Part shown: positions 16,876 through 24,773 of the stretch, in pieces
Position numbering within the stretch: position 1 is the stretch's first letter
How the letters are laid out: each line of letters opens with the position of its first letter
Assembly: GCF_004214935.1 (NCBI RefSeq)
Contig: NZ_SFCC01000003.1
Location: 186,001-250,000, forward strand
DNA: 64,000 nt
DNA from: Amycolatopsis suaedae
GTDB lineage: Bacteria > Actinomycetota > Actinomycetes > Mycobacteriales > Pseudonocardiaceae
Direction of reading: 5' to 3'
The notes under the pieces: generated by a model
Database searches by the model: none
What the model was told of the DNA's origin: nothing
What the model saw: only the letters and a program-made list of their open reading frames with translations
Made by a program: the position numbers and the translations under genes

Positions 16876-18506
16876 ACGTCGATCGTCCTTCCCCTGGGGG
16901 CCTCCGGAGCCGGCGCCGGTGCGGCGGGCGCCGCGACGGGAGTGTCCGCGTCGGCGTCGTCGGTGGCGGCGACCGCCCTGGTCTCCGCCCAGTTGCGGAT
17001 GGCGAGGATCTCGTCGGACTGGGTGACCGACAGCGGCACCGTGGAACGCACGGCGTGGATCAGGTCCTCCTTGCGCAGCGGGCGCTTCTCGGCGAACGCG
17101 TCGACGAGGCCGGACAGCACGGCCTGCTCGATCTCGGCGCCGCTGTAGCCGTCGCTGCACGCGGCCAGCTCGGCGAACAGGGCGTCCTCCAGCTGCAGCT
17201 CGCTGCCGACGAACGGGTCGGTGACCCGCTTGCGCAGGTGGATCCGCCAGATCACGGCCCGCTCGGCCGCCGAGGGCAGGTCGACGAAGAAGATCTCGTC
17301 GAACCGGCCCTTGCGGAGGAACTCCGGTGGCAGCGAGTCGACCTGGTTCGCGGTGGCCATCACGAACACCGGGGCCGTCTTCTCCTGCATCCACGACAGG
17401 AACGTGCCGAACACCCGGCGTGCGGTGCCGCCGTCGCCACCGCCGCCCGCGCCGGCGAGGCCCTTCTCGATCTCGTCGACCCACAGCACGCACGGCGCGA
17501 TGCCCTCCGCGGTGCGGATGACGTTGCGCATGTTCTTCTCGCTGGACCCGACCAGCCCGGCGAAGACCCTGCCCAGGTCCAGCCGCAGCAGCGGCAGCCG
17601 CCACATGCTGGCGACGCACACCGCGGACAGGCTCTTGCCACAGCCGGGCACGCCGGTGAGCAGCAGGCCTTTCGGGGCGCTCAGGTTGTAGGCCGCCGCG
17701 GCGGGCGTCCAGGTGCCGCTGCGCTTGGTCAGCCAGCGCTTGAGCCGCTCCAGGCCGCCGACGGAGTCGAAGTTCACCTCCGCGGGCACGATGTCCAGCA
17801 TCCCGGACCGGCGCACCGCCTGCCGTTTCTCGGCGAGGATCAGCTCCAGGTCACCGGGATCCAGCCCGCCGCCCTCGACCAGCGCGCGGGCGAACGCGTT
17901 CTCCGCCTCCGGCAGCGTCAGCCCGCGTGCCGCGGCGATGAACATGTCCCGGTCCTCGCGGGTGATGCCGATCCGCACCTGCTGGCGGTGGGCGGCGACC
18001 ATGCCGTCGAGCAGCTCGCCGATCTGCTCCTGGTCGGGCAGCGGGAAGTCGATGACGGTCGCGTCGTGCTCCAGTTCGGAGGGCACCTTCAGCGACGGCG
18101 AGACCAGGATGACCGTCAGCGGGACGGGACGCGTCTTGAGCGTCGAGGCCAGCTCCCGCAGGCGGCGGACCACCTCCGGGTCGGCCCGGTGCCCGCCCTC
18201 CGACACCAGCGAGGGGTGCAGGTCGACGAACACGAACACGCCCGGCTCGTTCCAGCTGTACACCCGCTCCAGGGCCGCCGACGCCGCCCGGGTCTCGGCC
18301 ACCGGTGCGCCGCCGCCCGCGGGGGTGAGCCCGGTGGTCGACGACCACACGTGCACCCGGCGAGGGGTCCGCAGCCGGTTGCCGTCCTCGGCGACCGCGC
18401 GGATCTCCCGGACGACCCGCTGCTCCTCGTGTGTCTCCACGACGAGCAGTGGATAGCGCGCCTGCAACAGCTGGGTCAGCTCGTCGCGAAACCCCCGGCC
18501 TGCCAT
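16872..18506 (-). CDS. Ycf46-like AAA ATPase
   Basis: 544 residues. The N-terminal domain starts [20 protein letters not shown], as in Ycf46 proteins. The AAA module (about 255-475) has Walker [14 protein letters not shown] (about 293-305), Walker [13 protein letters not shown], sensor-1-type [20 protein letters not shown] with the arginine finger region, and a C-terminal helical lid with [21 protein letters not shown] Pro/Ala-rich tail ends the protein. First gene of five overlapping genes; RBS GAGAGGGG before ATG 18506. Ycf46 ATPases are known from cyanobacteria and plastids, so this actinomycete copy with a radical SAM partner is unusual. Probably a remodelling ATPase; target unknown. Confidence 0.8.
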   Translation of the reverse strand: MAGRGFRDELTQLLQARYPLLVVETHEEQRVVREIRAVAEDGNRLRTPRRVHVWSSTTGLTPAGGGAPVAETRAASAALERVYSWNEPGVFVFVDLHPSLVSEGGHRADPEVVRRLRELASTLKTRPVPLTVILVSPSLKVPSELEHDATVIDFPLPDQEQIGELLDGMVAAHRQQVRIGITREDRDMFIAAARGLTLPEAENAFARALVEGGGLDPGDLELILAEKRQAVRRSGMLDIVPAEVNFDSVGGLERLKRWLTKRSGTWTPAAAAYNLSAPKGLLLTGVPGCGKSLSAVCVASMWRLPLLRLDLGRVFAGLVGSSEKNMRNVIRTAEGIAPCVLWVDEIEKGLAGAGGGGDGGTARRVFGTFLSWMQEKTAPVFVMATANQVDSLPPEFLRKGRFDEIFFVDLPSAAERAVIWRIHLRKRVTDPFVGSELQLEDALFAELAACSDGYSGAEIEQAVLSGLVDAFAEKRPLRKEDLIHAVRSTVPLSVTQSDEILAIRNWAETRAVAATDDADADTPVAAPAAPAPAPEAPRGRTIDV

Positions 18507-18690
18507 TGGTCCCCTCTCGAACGTCCGGGCTGGATGCTACCAGCGGGAATCGCGGCCCGGCCGGGAAACGGCGCAACCCTGACGGGGCCCGCTCCTACCG
18601 GGGGAGGAGCCGGAGCGACTGGTCGCAGGAGCCGGGGGCGGGTGGTGCCGCCGGACACTGTGGACACAGTCGAGTTCTGGAGGAGAACCC

Positions 18691-19188
18691 ATGCAGCGCA
18701 AGAAGGTCATCCGGCGCCTCGTCGACGTCGCCCGGTTCGGCTTGGCTGCCGTGTTTGTCTTTTATGGCGGGATCAAGCTGTTCGGCGGCCAGTACTACTA
18801 CGGCGACTGGGTCCTGGACAAGAAGACGGTCGGCGGCACGTCGCTGGTCTGGGCGTTCTACGGCTACTCGCCGTTCTACGGCCGGATGACCGGTTTGTTC
18901 GAGCTGATCCCCGCCCTGTTACTGCTGTCCCGGCGGACCATGCCGCTGGGCGCGCTGGCCCTGTTCGGGGTGTCGCTGAACATCACGCTGATGGACTTCG
19001 CCTTCGACTACCCGTCGGTGAAGTACTTCGCGCTCGGCTACACCGTCCTGCTCGGACTGCTCGTGCTGTCCGAGCGGGAGCGGATCCTGGACGCCTTCTG
19101 GCGGCGGCCGGCGGCTCAGGCCGTGAACTCGGCGCAGAAGCAGCCGACCCCCTTGGTGACCCACTCCCGCCCGGACCAGTCCGGATAG
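18691..19188 (+). CDS. DoxX-like membrane protein
   Basis: 165 residues with four predicted membrane helices (LAAVFVFYGGIKLFGGQYYY, GLFELIPALLLLSRRTMPLG, ALFGVSLNITLMDFAFDY and YFALGYTVLLGLLVL), an arrangement like DoxX/SURF4 or DUF417 proteins. [12 protein letters not shown] lies just before ATG 18691. It is divergent from the AAA operon. The last about 24 codons overlap the convergent MBL gene (19116-19188), which suggests that the C-terminal tail is not critical. Function unknown; DoxX relatives take part in redox chains. Confidence 0.6.
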   Translation: MQRKKVIRRLVDVARFGLAAVFVFYGGIKLFGGQYYYGDWVLDKKTVGGTSLVWAFYGYSPFYGRMTGLFELIPALLLLSRRTMPLGALALFGVSLNITLMDFAFDYPSVKYFALGYTVLLGLLVLSERERILDAFWRRPAAQAVNSAQKQPTPLVTHSRPDQSG

Positions 19189-20012
19189 CGCTGGACCAGC
19201 AGCGCCTCGACCTCGGCGGCGATCGTCTCCTCGGCGACGGCCGAGCGGCACCGGGCCCAGGTCTCGTCCCGCAGCAGTTCCAGGTAGTCCCGGACGTCGG
19301 TGAGCACGTCCGGGCCGGACACGGCACCGTGCCCCGGCACGACCAGGCGCGGGCCGGTGCCGATCAGGCGCTCCAGCACCTCGATCCACCGCAGCCCGGA
19401 GACGTCGGTGTCGTGCGGCGGGAACCACGGGAAGATCGCGAACTGGCCGGCCTCCACCAGGTCGCCGGTGAACAGGACACCGGCGTCCGGGACGCTCACC
19501 ACCTGGTCGCCCCTGCTGTGCGCGCGGCCCGTCGCGCTCAGCCGGACCACCCGGCTGCCCAGGTCGAGGTCGTGGGTGTCGCCGTAGACCACGTCCGGCG
19601 TCACCAGCTCGACGCCCTCCAGCCGCCGGGCGACCGGCTCGCCCAGGCCGCGGAACATCTCCAGGTAACCCGGTCCCTTACCGGAGAGGTCCGCGGCCTG
19701 GGCGCTGTTGACCAGGTAGGTCGCCGCGCCGGCGAACACCTGCGCGCCGAAGGCGTGCTCGGGGTGGAAGTGCGTCGTGGTCAGGTACAGCCTGCGGCCC
19801 GCGGCGTACTCCGTGGCGAACGCGAGGACGTTCTCCGCGTTGCCCGGCCCCAGACCCGTGTCGACGACCAGCACCGAGTCGCTGCCGCCGATGACGCCGA
19901 TGTTGGGCACCAGCCCGGCCCCGCGATCGGGGATCACCACCAGGTCGTCGGCGATCTCCCGCGCCTGGCTGACATCGACGACGGGTCCGTGGCTGACGAG
20001 TTCGGAAGACAT
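19116..20012 (-). CDS. MBL-fold metallo-hydrolase
   Basis: 298 residues. Typical metallo-beta-lactamase layout: VLVVDTGLGPGNAENVLAFA early, the zinc motif THFHPEH (about 93-99), a second-site GRAHSRGDQVVSVPDAGVLF, and VPGHGAVSGPDVLTDV later. The zinc motif is HxHxEH instead of the usual HxHxDH, so the metal-2 ligand is Glu. ATG 20012 is preferred over 20105 because the domain begins soon after and GGGGGC precedes it. It converges with the DoxX-like gene. Family certain, substrate unknown (QuinB or alkyl-sulfatase-like subfamilies are possible). Confidence 0.8.
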   Translation of the reverse strand: MSSELVSHGPVVDVSQAREIADDLVVIPDRGAGLVPNIGVIGGSDSVLVVDTGLGPGNAENVLAFATEYAAGRRLYLTTTHFHPEHAFGAQVFAGAATYLVNSAQAADLSGKGPGYLEMFRGLGEPVARRLEGVELVTPDVVYGDTHDLDLGSRVVRLSATGRAHSRGDQVVSVPDAGVLFTGDLVEAGQFAIFPWFPPHDTDVSGLRWIEVLERLIGTGPRLVVPGHGAVSGPDVLTDVRDYLELLRDETWARCRSAVAEETIAAEVEALLVQRYPDWSGREWVTKGVGCFCAEFTA

Positions 20013-20090
20013 GCCCCCAGCTTCTCGCCGGCCCGCGCGTGGCGTCCAAGACCCGTTTCGCGTCTGCGATACCGCGCGGGTATGGCCGCC

Positions 20091-20184
20091 TAGGCCGTGT
20101 TTCATAAGTCTGTTCGATGGGCTTCGTGATCCAGGGGCCGCCTGGGCGCGAAGACCGCGAACGTGACTTGTGAAACGCGGCCTA
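20091..20184. mobile_element. Possible 94-bp MITE with 19-bp terminal inverted repeats
   Basis: TAGGCCGTGTTTCATAAGT (20091-20109) and ACTTGTGAAACGCGGCCTA (20166-20184) are inverted repeats matching at 17 of 19 positions, enclosing 56 bases, and the outer TA/TA could be a target duplication. Ends of the GGCC-GTTTCA-AAGT type are seen in IS5-like elements of actinomycetes. There is no transposase. The right end supplies the stop codon of the neighbouring RibD-like gene. Alternatively it is a large hairpin terminator between the two minus-strand genes. Confidence 0.45.
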
Positions 20185-20778
20185 GCGCTTCACGCGGTAG
20201 CGCAGGTGGGTCACGCCGGTGCCCTGGACGACGGTCGTGGGCCCGTCGAACTGCACCGGCGCGATGCCGAGGTCCGCGAACAGCGGGGTCCCGGCGCCGA
20301 GTACGACCGGTACCAGCTCGACGCCGACCTCGTCGAGCAGCCCGGCTTCCAGGCACTGCCTGGCCATCTGCCCGCCGTTGACGGCGACGTCACGGTCCCC
20401 GGCCAGTTCCTTCGCCTTGGCCACGGCCGCTTCGATGCCGTCGGTGACGAAGACGAAGTTCTCGTCGTCCGGCCGGTCGGCGGGACGCTGGTGGGTGAGC
20501 ACGACCGTGGTGACGTCGAGCGGGTGCCGCCCGCCCCAGGCGTTGGTGAGGTCGTAGAGGTGCCTGCCGACGACCAGCGCGCCCATGTCCGCGTACTCGC
20601 GCTTGATCAGCTCGGCGCTCGCCGCCGAGACGCGGAACGGCGGTACGTCGGGGCTGGCCGACGGAATCTCGACGTCGCCGCTGCCGTACCACTGGAACAG
20701 CAGGTCGAAGCCGCTGTCGCCGGGGCCGGCGATGTACCCGTCGAGCGACATCGTGCCGCCGGTGATGACCTTGCCCAT
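20182..20778 (-). CDS. RibD C-terminal/dihydrofolate-reductase-like family protein
   Basis: 198 residues. It begins MGKVITGGTMSLDGYIAGPG and has MGALVVGRHLYDLTNAWGG, VVLTHQRPADRPDD, and VNGGQMARQCLEAGLLDEVG with VLGAGTPLFADLG near the end, the standard order for the YyaP/RibD-like reductase family (NADPH binding through the GGxxG region). An almost perfect RBS (AAGGAGGCACC) selects ATG 20778 over 20802. The TAG stop is formed by the inverted repeat of the putative MITE. Substrate unknown. Confidence 0.85.
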   Translation of the reverse strand: MGKVITGGTMSLDGYIAGPGDSGFDLLFQWYGSGDVEIPSASPDVPPFRVSAASAELIKREYADMGALVVGRHLYDLTNAWGGRHPLDVTTVVLTHQRPADRPDDENFVFVTDGIEAAVAKAKELAGDRDVAVNGGQMARQCLEAGLLDEVGVELVPVVLGAGTPLFADLGIAPVQFDGPTTVVQGTGVTHLRYRVKR

Positions 20779-20852
20779 TGGTGCCTCCTTGGTTGGTGTC
20801 ACCGACGCGTCGATCGGTGATCACCGGTTTCGACACCTGAGCGGGCCGTTCG

Positions 20853-20937
20853 CGCGAGTCGTACGTTCCGGGGCGCGAGTCGTCCGTTCCGGACCCGCGA
20901 GTTGTACGTTCTGACGCGCGAGTTGTCCGTTCCCGCC
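20853..20937. repeat. Four tandem copies of a CGCGAGTYGTMCGTTCYG repeat
   Basis: CGCGAGT-led units begin at 20853, 20874, 20896 and 20917 (21-22 base period) and differ at a few fixed positions (C/T and A/C). This is an intergenic tandem repeat, not coding by frame or codon use. It has no spacers, so it is not CRISPR. Confidence 0.75.
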
Positions 20938-20994
20938 CGCCGGGTCCCACTGTTCGGCACGCCGGTTCCAGATGGCGAGAGCTGGCCCCGTCAA

Positions 20995-21051
20995 AGCTCG
21001 TGAAGGCCACCTTCATTACGTGTGACGTGGTGATGGTGGCCTTCACGTGCT
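20995..21051. repeat. Dispersed palindromic repeat, family A, copy 1
   Basis: AGCTCGTGAAGGCCACC (20995-21011) pairs with GGTGGCCTTCACGTGCT (21035-21051) with one mismatch; the top of the hairpin is TTCATTACGTGTGACGTGGTGAT. The same stem and a 17-base ACGT-containing loop recur at 48601-48657 and 51076-51128. Confidence 0.8.
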
Positions 21052-21094
21052 GTGGCCGCGGGCCGACGCTGCTACGAACAGTAGTCAGGCTGGT

Positions 21095-21110
21095 ATGTTC
21101 GAGTGAACAT
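21095..21110. promoter_or_regulatory. Inverted repeat ATGTTC-GAGT-GAACAT
   Basis: A perfect 6-bp dyad with a 4-base spacer in the 540-base gap between the RibD-like and GGDEF genes. It could be an operator, but no adjacent promoter could be assigned to either neighbour. Confidence 0.3.
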
Positions 21111-21217
21111 CGAGAGCGGCTCTGCCGCGTGACATGATCAGCACCTACTGTAGTCCTCCCGGTCGACTTCGCGGTGGGAGCGTATGCGCGAATTCCGTCT
21201 GCACTGGGGCGTGAAAC

Positions 21218-21252
21218 GCACTCGCCCCCGGCGCGGTGCCGGGAGCGAGTGC
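21218..21252 (-). terminator. Strong hairpin downstream of a mini-ORF
   Basis: GCACTCGCCCCCGGC (21218-21232) and GCCGGGAGCGAGTGC (21238-21252) form a 15-bp stem with one mismatch and a 5-base loop. On the minus strand it begins 25 bases after the stop of the six-codon ORF at 21277-21297, so it looks like the end of that short transcript. Confidence 0.55.
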
Positions 21253-21276
21253 CATCGTGTGTGCGGTCATGGCGGG

Positions 21277-21297
21277 TCACCACTCCTTGTTGCGCAT
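21277..21297 (-). CDS. Six-codon mini-ORF (MRNKEW)
   Basis: ATG CGC AAC AAG GAG TGG TGA with an exceptionally good ribosome site (GGGAGGAGG) nine bases upstream and a 15-bp hairpin downstream. It is too short for any statistical test. It may be a leader peptide or the marker of a small RNA gene; no downstream gene on this strand is close enough for ordinary attenuation. Confidence 0.3.
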   Translation of the reverse strand: MRNKEW

Positions 21298-21344
21298 GAG
21301 AGGCACCTCCTCCCGGAAATCGGCAACCGGCGAGCGGTCACAGT

Positions 21345-22619
21345 ATGAAGCCTCGACGTCACGCTGAGGTGATCAAGCCGCGATGGAAGGTCTGGACCCT
21401 ACCGCCGCCGGTCCTCACCTACCTGCTGATTGTCGAGGTCACGGCGCTCGCCGCCACCGCGCTGCTGGCATTCGTCGAGCCCGTTCACGGCGTCGACCTG
21501 CTGTACGGCGCCGCGCTGATCGCCGGCGGGCTGGGGTTCGCGGAGATCACGCGACGCGTCGAACGGCTGCGTAAACAGTTCGCCGACACCCCGCATGTCA
21601 ACATGAGCTCGGTCTGGACGCTGTCCGCCGCGCTGCTCGTCCCGCCCGTACTGGCCGCCGTGGTGACGGTCGTGCTCTACACCCACGTGTGGTTGCGGAC
21701 GTGGCGTTACATGGCCGGGCACACGCTGTACCGCGCCGTGTTCAACACCTGCGTCGTCCTGCTCTCCTGCTACGCCGCGGCGGGCGTCGCCCACCTGCTG
21801 CCAGGCGATCGGGAGGCGAGCCTGCTCGAACCCGCCGGACTGCTCTGGCTGGCGGCCATCCTCACGGTCTACTGGGTGGTCAACTCCGGCGTCGTCGCCG
21901 TGGTGATCGCGCTGGCGTCGGGTGAGCGCACGCTGTCGCGGCTGCTCGGGACCCGCAGCGAGAACGGCCTGGAGTGCGCGACGCTGTGCGTCGGTGCCCT
22001 GGTCGCCGTCCTGCTCGGATCGCTGCCCTGGCTGGCGCCGCTGGTGTTCCCGCCGCTGTACGTGCTGCACCGCAGCGTGCTCGTCCGCCAGCTCGAATAC
22101 GCCGCGACCGTCGACCAGAAGACCGGCCTGCTCAACGCGGCGACCTGGAAGAGCCTGGCCACCAAGGAGTTCGGCCGCGCGGCGCCGCACGGGACGCCGG
22201 TCGCGCTGCTGATGATCGACCTCGACCACTTCAAGACCGTGAACGACACCTACGGCCACCTGGTCGGTGACGAGGCACTGCGTGAGGTCGCCGGGGTGCT
22301 GCGTCGCGAGGTCAGGGCGTACGACCTGTGCGGCCGCTTCGGCGGCGAGGAGTTCGTCCTGCTGCTGACCGACACGACCGCGGACCACGCGGTCGCGGTC
22401 GCCGAGCGCATCCGCGCGGCGGTCCGCGAGCTGCGCCTGACCGACGTCGGCACCGGTGAGGAGATCGACGGGCTGCGGCTGAGCATCTCGGTCGGCGTCG
22501 CCGTTCACCCGGACGCCGGCGACGACCTCGAAGAGGTGCTGCTCGCGGCGGACAACGCGATGTTCGTCGCCAAGGACAGCGGCCGCGACCAGGTCCGCAC
22601 GGTGGCGGGCCGGGCCTGA
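21345..22619 (+). CDS. Membrane diguanylate cyclase (GGDEF), paralogue 1
   Basis: 424 residues. About six to seven hydrophobic helices occupy residues 20-235, then a GGDEF domain (about 255-420): DQKTGLLNAATWKSLATKEF, DLDHFKTVNDTYGHLVGDEA, and the active site CGRFGGEEFVLLL. The signature GGEEF is intact and an inhibitory I-site RAYD lies exactly five residues before it, so the enzyme should make c-di-GMP and be product-inhibited. No EAL domain. ATG 21345 lacks a clear RBS; GTG 21369 is an alternative. A second protein of the same layout lies at 55902-57368. The membrane part probably senses an unknown signal. Confidence 0.85.
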   Translation: MKPRRHAEVIKPRWKVWTLPPPVLTYLLIVEVTALAATALLAFVEPVHGVDLLYGAALIAGGLGFAEITRRVERLRKQFADTPHVNMSSVWTLSAALLVPPVLAAVVTVVLYTHVWLRTWRYMAGHTLYRAVFNTCVVLLSCYAAAGVAHLLPGDREASLLEPAGLLWLAAILTVYWVVNSGVVAVVIALASGERTLSRLLGTRSENGLECATLCVGALVAVLLGSLPWLAPLVFPPLYVLHRSVLVRQLEYAATVDQKTGLLNAATWKSLATKEFGRAAPHGTPVALLMIDLDHFKTVNDTYGHLVGDEALREVAGVLRREVRAYDLCGRFGGEEFVLLLTDTTADHAVAVAERIRAAVRELRLTDVGTGEEIDGLRLSISVGVAVHPDAGDDLEEVLLAADNAMFVAKDSGRDQVRTVAGRA

Positions 22620-22994
22620 TCAGGACCGCTGGGAGTACTGCTCGGCCCAGTCCGCGAGCGGCCGGACCGCACGCAGCAGCGACCGGCCTGCCGGAGTCAG
22701 CCGGTACCAGGTGGTGGTGAAGCGGCCCCGTTCGGACGGCCGCTTCTCGGCCCGCCGCTCGATCAGCCCGTGCTCGCGGGCCCGGCGCAGGGTGTCGGTC
22801 AGGACGCGGTCGGACAGCGGCGGGTCGTCCGGGTCGGCCTTCGCCCGCGACTCCTCCTCGTTGATGTGCGCGAGCAGTTCCTTGTACTGGACCTCGCCGA
22901 GGGCGAGCGCGGTGAGCACCGGGATCGTCCACCGTCCGCGGATCACGGCGACGGCCTCGTTGACCCGCCGCCGGTACGGAACGTCGCTCCCCAT
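22620..22994 (-). CDS. HxlR-family winged-helix regulator
   Basis: 124 residues. AVAVIRGRWTIPVLTALALG (about 14-33), then QYKELLAHINEE, LSDRVLTDTLRRAREHGLIE and TTTWYRLTPAGRSLLRAVRP follow the HxlR wHTH exactly, apart from an acidic insertion (EESRAKADPDDPP) before the recognition helix. HxlR proteins respond to electrophiles or metabolites and control neighbouring oxidoreductases. The stop abuts that of the GGDEF gene. Target unknown. Confidence 0.85.
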   Translation of the reverse strand: MGSDVPYRRRVNEAVAVIRGRWTIPVLTALALGEVQYKELLAHINEEESRAKADPDDPPLSDRVLTDTLRRAREHGLIERRAEKRPSERGRFTTTWYRLTPAGRSLLRAVRPLADWAEQYSQRS

Positions 22995-23078
22995 GGCACC
23001 CAGCTAAGCACGTGACGCAATGCCGCCATCCATGCGTCCGTACGGGTGACAACGGGCTACTGAGCTGCGAATCCGTGG

Positions 23079-23102
23079 ACCACTGACCTTGTGCTCAGTG
23101 GT
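23079..23102. promoter_or_regulatory. Inverted repeat upstream of the HxlR gene
   Basis: ACCACTGA (23079-23086) and TCAGTGGT (23095-23102) are perfect 8-bp arms 8 bases apart, about 90 bases upstream of the HxlR start. The remainder of the 23000-23178 gap shows nothing else that could be named. Confidence 0.3.
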
Positions 23103-23178
23103 GTTCGGTGCGGTATCCCAGAGGTCACCAGGGAACGGAGCGGCCTGGTGAGCCTCCTCGGTAGTGCGTGCCGGGGAT

Positions 23179-23230
23179 GCGGGTGCGGTGGGCGTCGTGC
23201 CCCAAATCCCGTCGCCCACCGCACACCCGC
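23179..23230 (-). terminator. Hairpin terminator after the RidA gene
   Basis: GCGGGTGCGGTGGGCG (23179-23194) pairs with CGCCCACCGCACACCCGC (23213-23230) apart from a two-base bulge. It starts 9 bases after the RidA stop on the minus strand. Confidence 0.65.
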
Positions 23231-23238
23231 TCCGGGAG

Positions 23239-23661
23239 TCAGACGCGGGCGACCACCCGGATCTCCACGAGCAACTCGGGGAAGGCCAGCCGGGGAGTGG
23301 TGACGATCGTGCTCGCCACCGGCGGGTCCTCCCGGCCGTAGGCGGCCTTGCGGACCGGGCCGGCCACGGCCATGGCGGCGTCGATGTCGAGGACGTAGAC
23401 GACCTCCTCGACCACGTCGGCCAGCGACGCGCCGAACCGGGCGAGCAGCGTCGCGGCGTTGGCGTAGGCCTGCCGCATCTGCTCACCGGTGTTGCCGGAG
23501 TCGGCGGGCCGGCCCGCCTCGTCGAGCGGGGCGGGTGCCACGAGGTCCGGCCCGTCGTGGGAGACCTGCCCGGACAGGTAGATCGTGTCGCCGTGCTTGA
23601 CCGCCTGGGCGTAGCCGTAGTCCTTCTCCCACGGGACGTCGAAGGTCTCGGTGTGGGCCAT
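23239..23661 (-). CDS. RidA/YjgF/YER057c-family protein
   Basis: 140 residues. The family pattern is visible: YAQAVKHGDTIYLSGQVSHD, then NTGEQMRQAYANAATLLARF, DVVEEVVYVLDIDAAMAVAG, and PRLAFPELLVEIRVVARV. The catalytic Arg of strict RidA (IRVVA region; here LVEIRVVARV) is present, so deamination of enamine or imine intermediates is possible. It is divergent from a GlxA-type regulator and probably controlled by it. Confidence 0.85.
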   Translation of the reverse strand: MAHTETFDVPWEKDYGYAQAVKHGDTIYLSGQVSHDGPDLVAPAPLDEAGRPADSGNTGEQMRQAYANAATLLARFGASLADVVEEVVYVLDIDAAMAVAGPVRKAAYGREDPPVASTIVTTPRLAFPELLVEIRVVARV

Positions 23662-23782
23662 GGTGCTCCGATCGGGTTCGTTGACTTGACCTTTCCGAAG
23701 TTAGGAAGCCGGACCCGTCGCGACCAGGTGACGGCGTGCCGTTGACCCCAAGGATCGTGCCAACGCGGGTAGCCTGGCCGGC

Positions 23783-24703
23783 ATGGAGCGCACCGTCGCC
23801 ATCCTCGCGCTGCCCAGAGTGGTCGCGCTCGACTTCAGCATCGCGGCGAACATCCTCGGCGACGAGCCGGGGTACCGGCTGATCGTGTGCGGCGATCTGG
23901 AGCGGCCCCAGGCGGCCGACCGCGGCGGGGTGCTGATCACGCCGACCCACGACCTGTCCGCTGTCGAGGAAGCCGGCGTGCTCGTCGTCCCCGGCTACGA
24001 CGACCCCCATCTGCCGCTGCCGCCCGCCTACCTGGCGGCGATCGCCCGGCACGCCGCCCGTGGCGGCTGCGTGGTGGGCATCTGCACGGGGACATTCGCC
24101 ATCGCGGCAGCCGGGCTCGCCGACGGCCGTCGCGTGACGACGCACTGGCGTTACGTCGACGAACTGCGGGAGCGCTACCCGGCGGCGCGGGTGGTGGAGA
24201 ACGTGCTGTTCGTCGACGACGGCACGCTGCTGACGTCGGCGGGCGGCGGTGCGGGCATGGACGTGTGCCTGCACCTCATCCGGACGGACTTCGGGGTGGC
24301 GGCCGCCGACCGCGCGGAGAAACGCGTGGTGGCCGCACCGGCCCGGCAACCGGAGTGCGTGGACGTCCTGACACCGCCCGGTTCGGAGCTCGCCGCCGTG
24401 CGTGGCTGGGCGCTGGAACACCTGTGTGAGCCGATCACCGTGCAGGCACTGGCCGAGCGTGGCCTGATGTCGCGGCGCACGTTCATCCGGCGGTTCCAGC
24501 AGGAGACCGGCATGCCGCCGATGCGGTGGCTCACCGCCCAGCGGCTCCTGCGGGCCCGCAGGCTGCTCGAAACCTCGGACCTGCCGGTGGAGCGGGTCGC
24601 CGCCGAGACCGGGCTGGGCACGGCCGAGAACTTCCGCACGCTGTTCCGGCGGGAGGTCGGGGTCCCGCCGAGTGTGTACCGCAGGCGAATCTCCTCGCGA
24701 TAG
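23783..24703 (+). CDS. GlxA-family transcriptional regulator (DJ-1/PfpI-AraC)
   Basis: 306 residues. The N-terminal half is DJ-1/PfpI-like with the nucleophile-elbow sequence GGCVVGICTGTFAIAAAG (about 90-107) and TTHWRYVDELRERYP; the C-terminal half is an AraC double HTH (about 205-300) with LAERGLMSRRTFIRRFQQET and VAAETGLGTAENFRTLFRRE. Usual length for the family. Divergent from RidA and 70 bases upstream of the DinB gene. Regulators of this class sense small metabolites through the DJ-1 part. Confidence 0.9.
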   Translation: MERTVAILALPRVVALDFSIAANILGDEPGYRLIVCGDLERPQAADRGGVLITPTHDLSAVEEAGVLVVPGYDDPHLPLPPAYLAAIARHAARGGCVVGICTGTFAIAAAGLADGRRVTTHWRYVDELRERYPAARVVENVLFVDDGTLLTSAGGGAGMDVCLHLIRTDFGVAAADRAEKRVVAAPARQPECVDVLTPPGSELAAVRGWALEHLCEPITVQALAERGLMSRRTFIRRFQQETGMPPMRWLTAQRLLRARRLLETSDLPVERVAAETGLGTAENFRTLFRREVGVPPSVYRRRISSR

Positions 24704-24773
24704 CGGTCAGAAACTGGCCGCTATCGCTGCGAGAGTTGTCCTCATGAAGACGGAGACCCTGGAGGGCAACACC

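Noticed and set aside
17055..20093. Plus-strand open frame of about 1000 codons across the AAA and MBL genes
   Set aside because: Covers several proven genes on both strands; composition typical of antisense shadow frames.
20853..20937. CRISPR array
   Set aside because: Units are contiguous without unique spacers, and no cas genes are present.
21060..21340. c-di-GMP riboswitch in front of the GGDEF gene
   Set aside because: None of the conserved GEMM positions could be matched; only a terminator-like hairpin on the other strand was seen.
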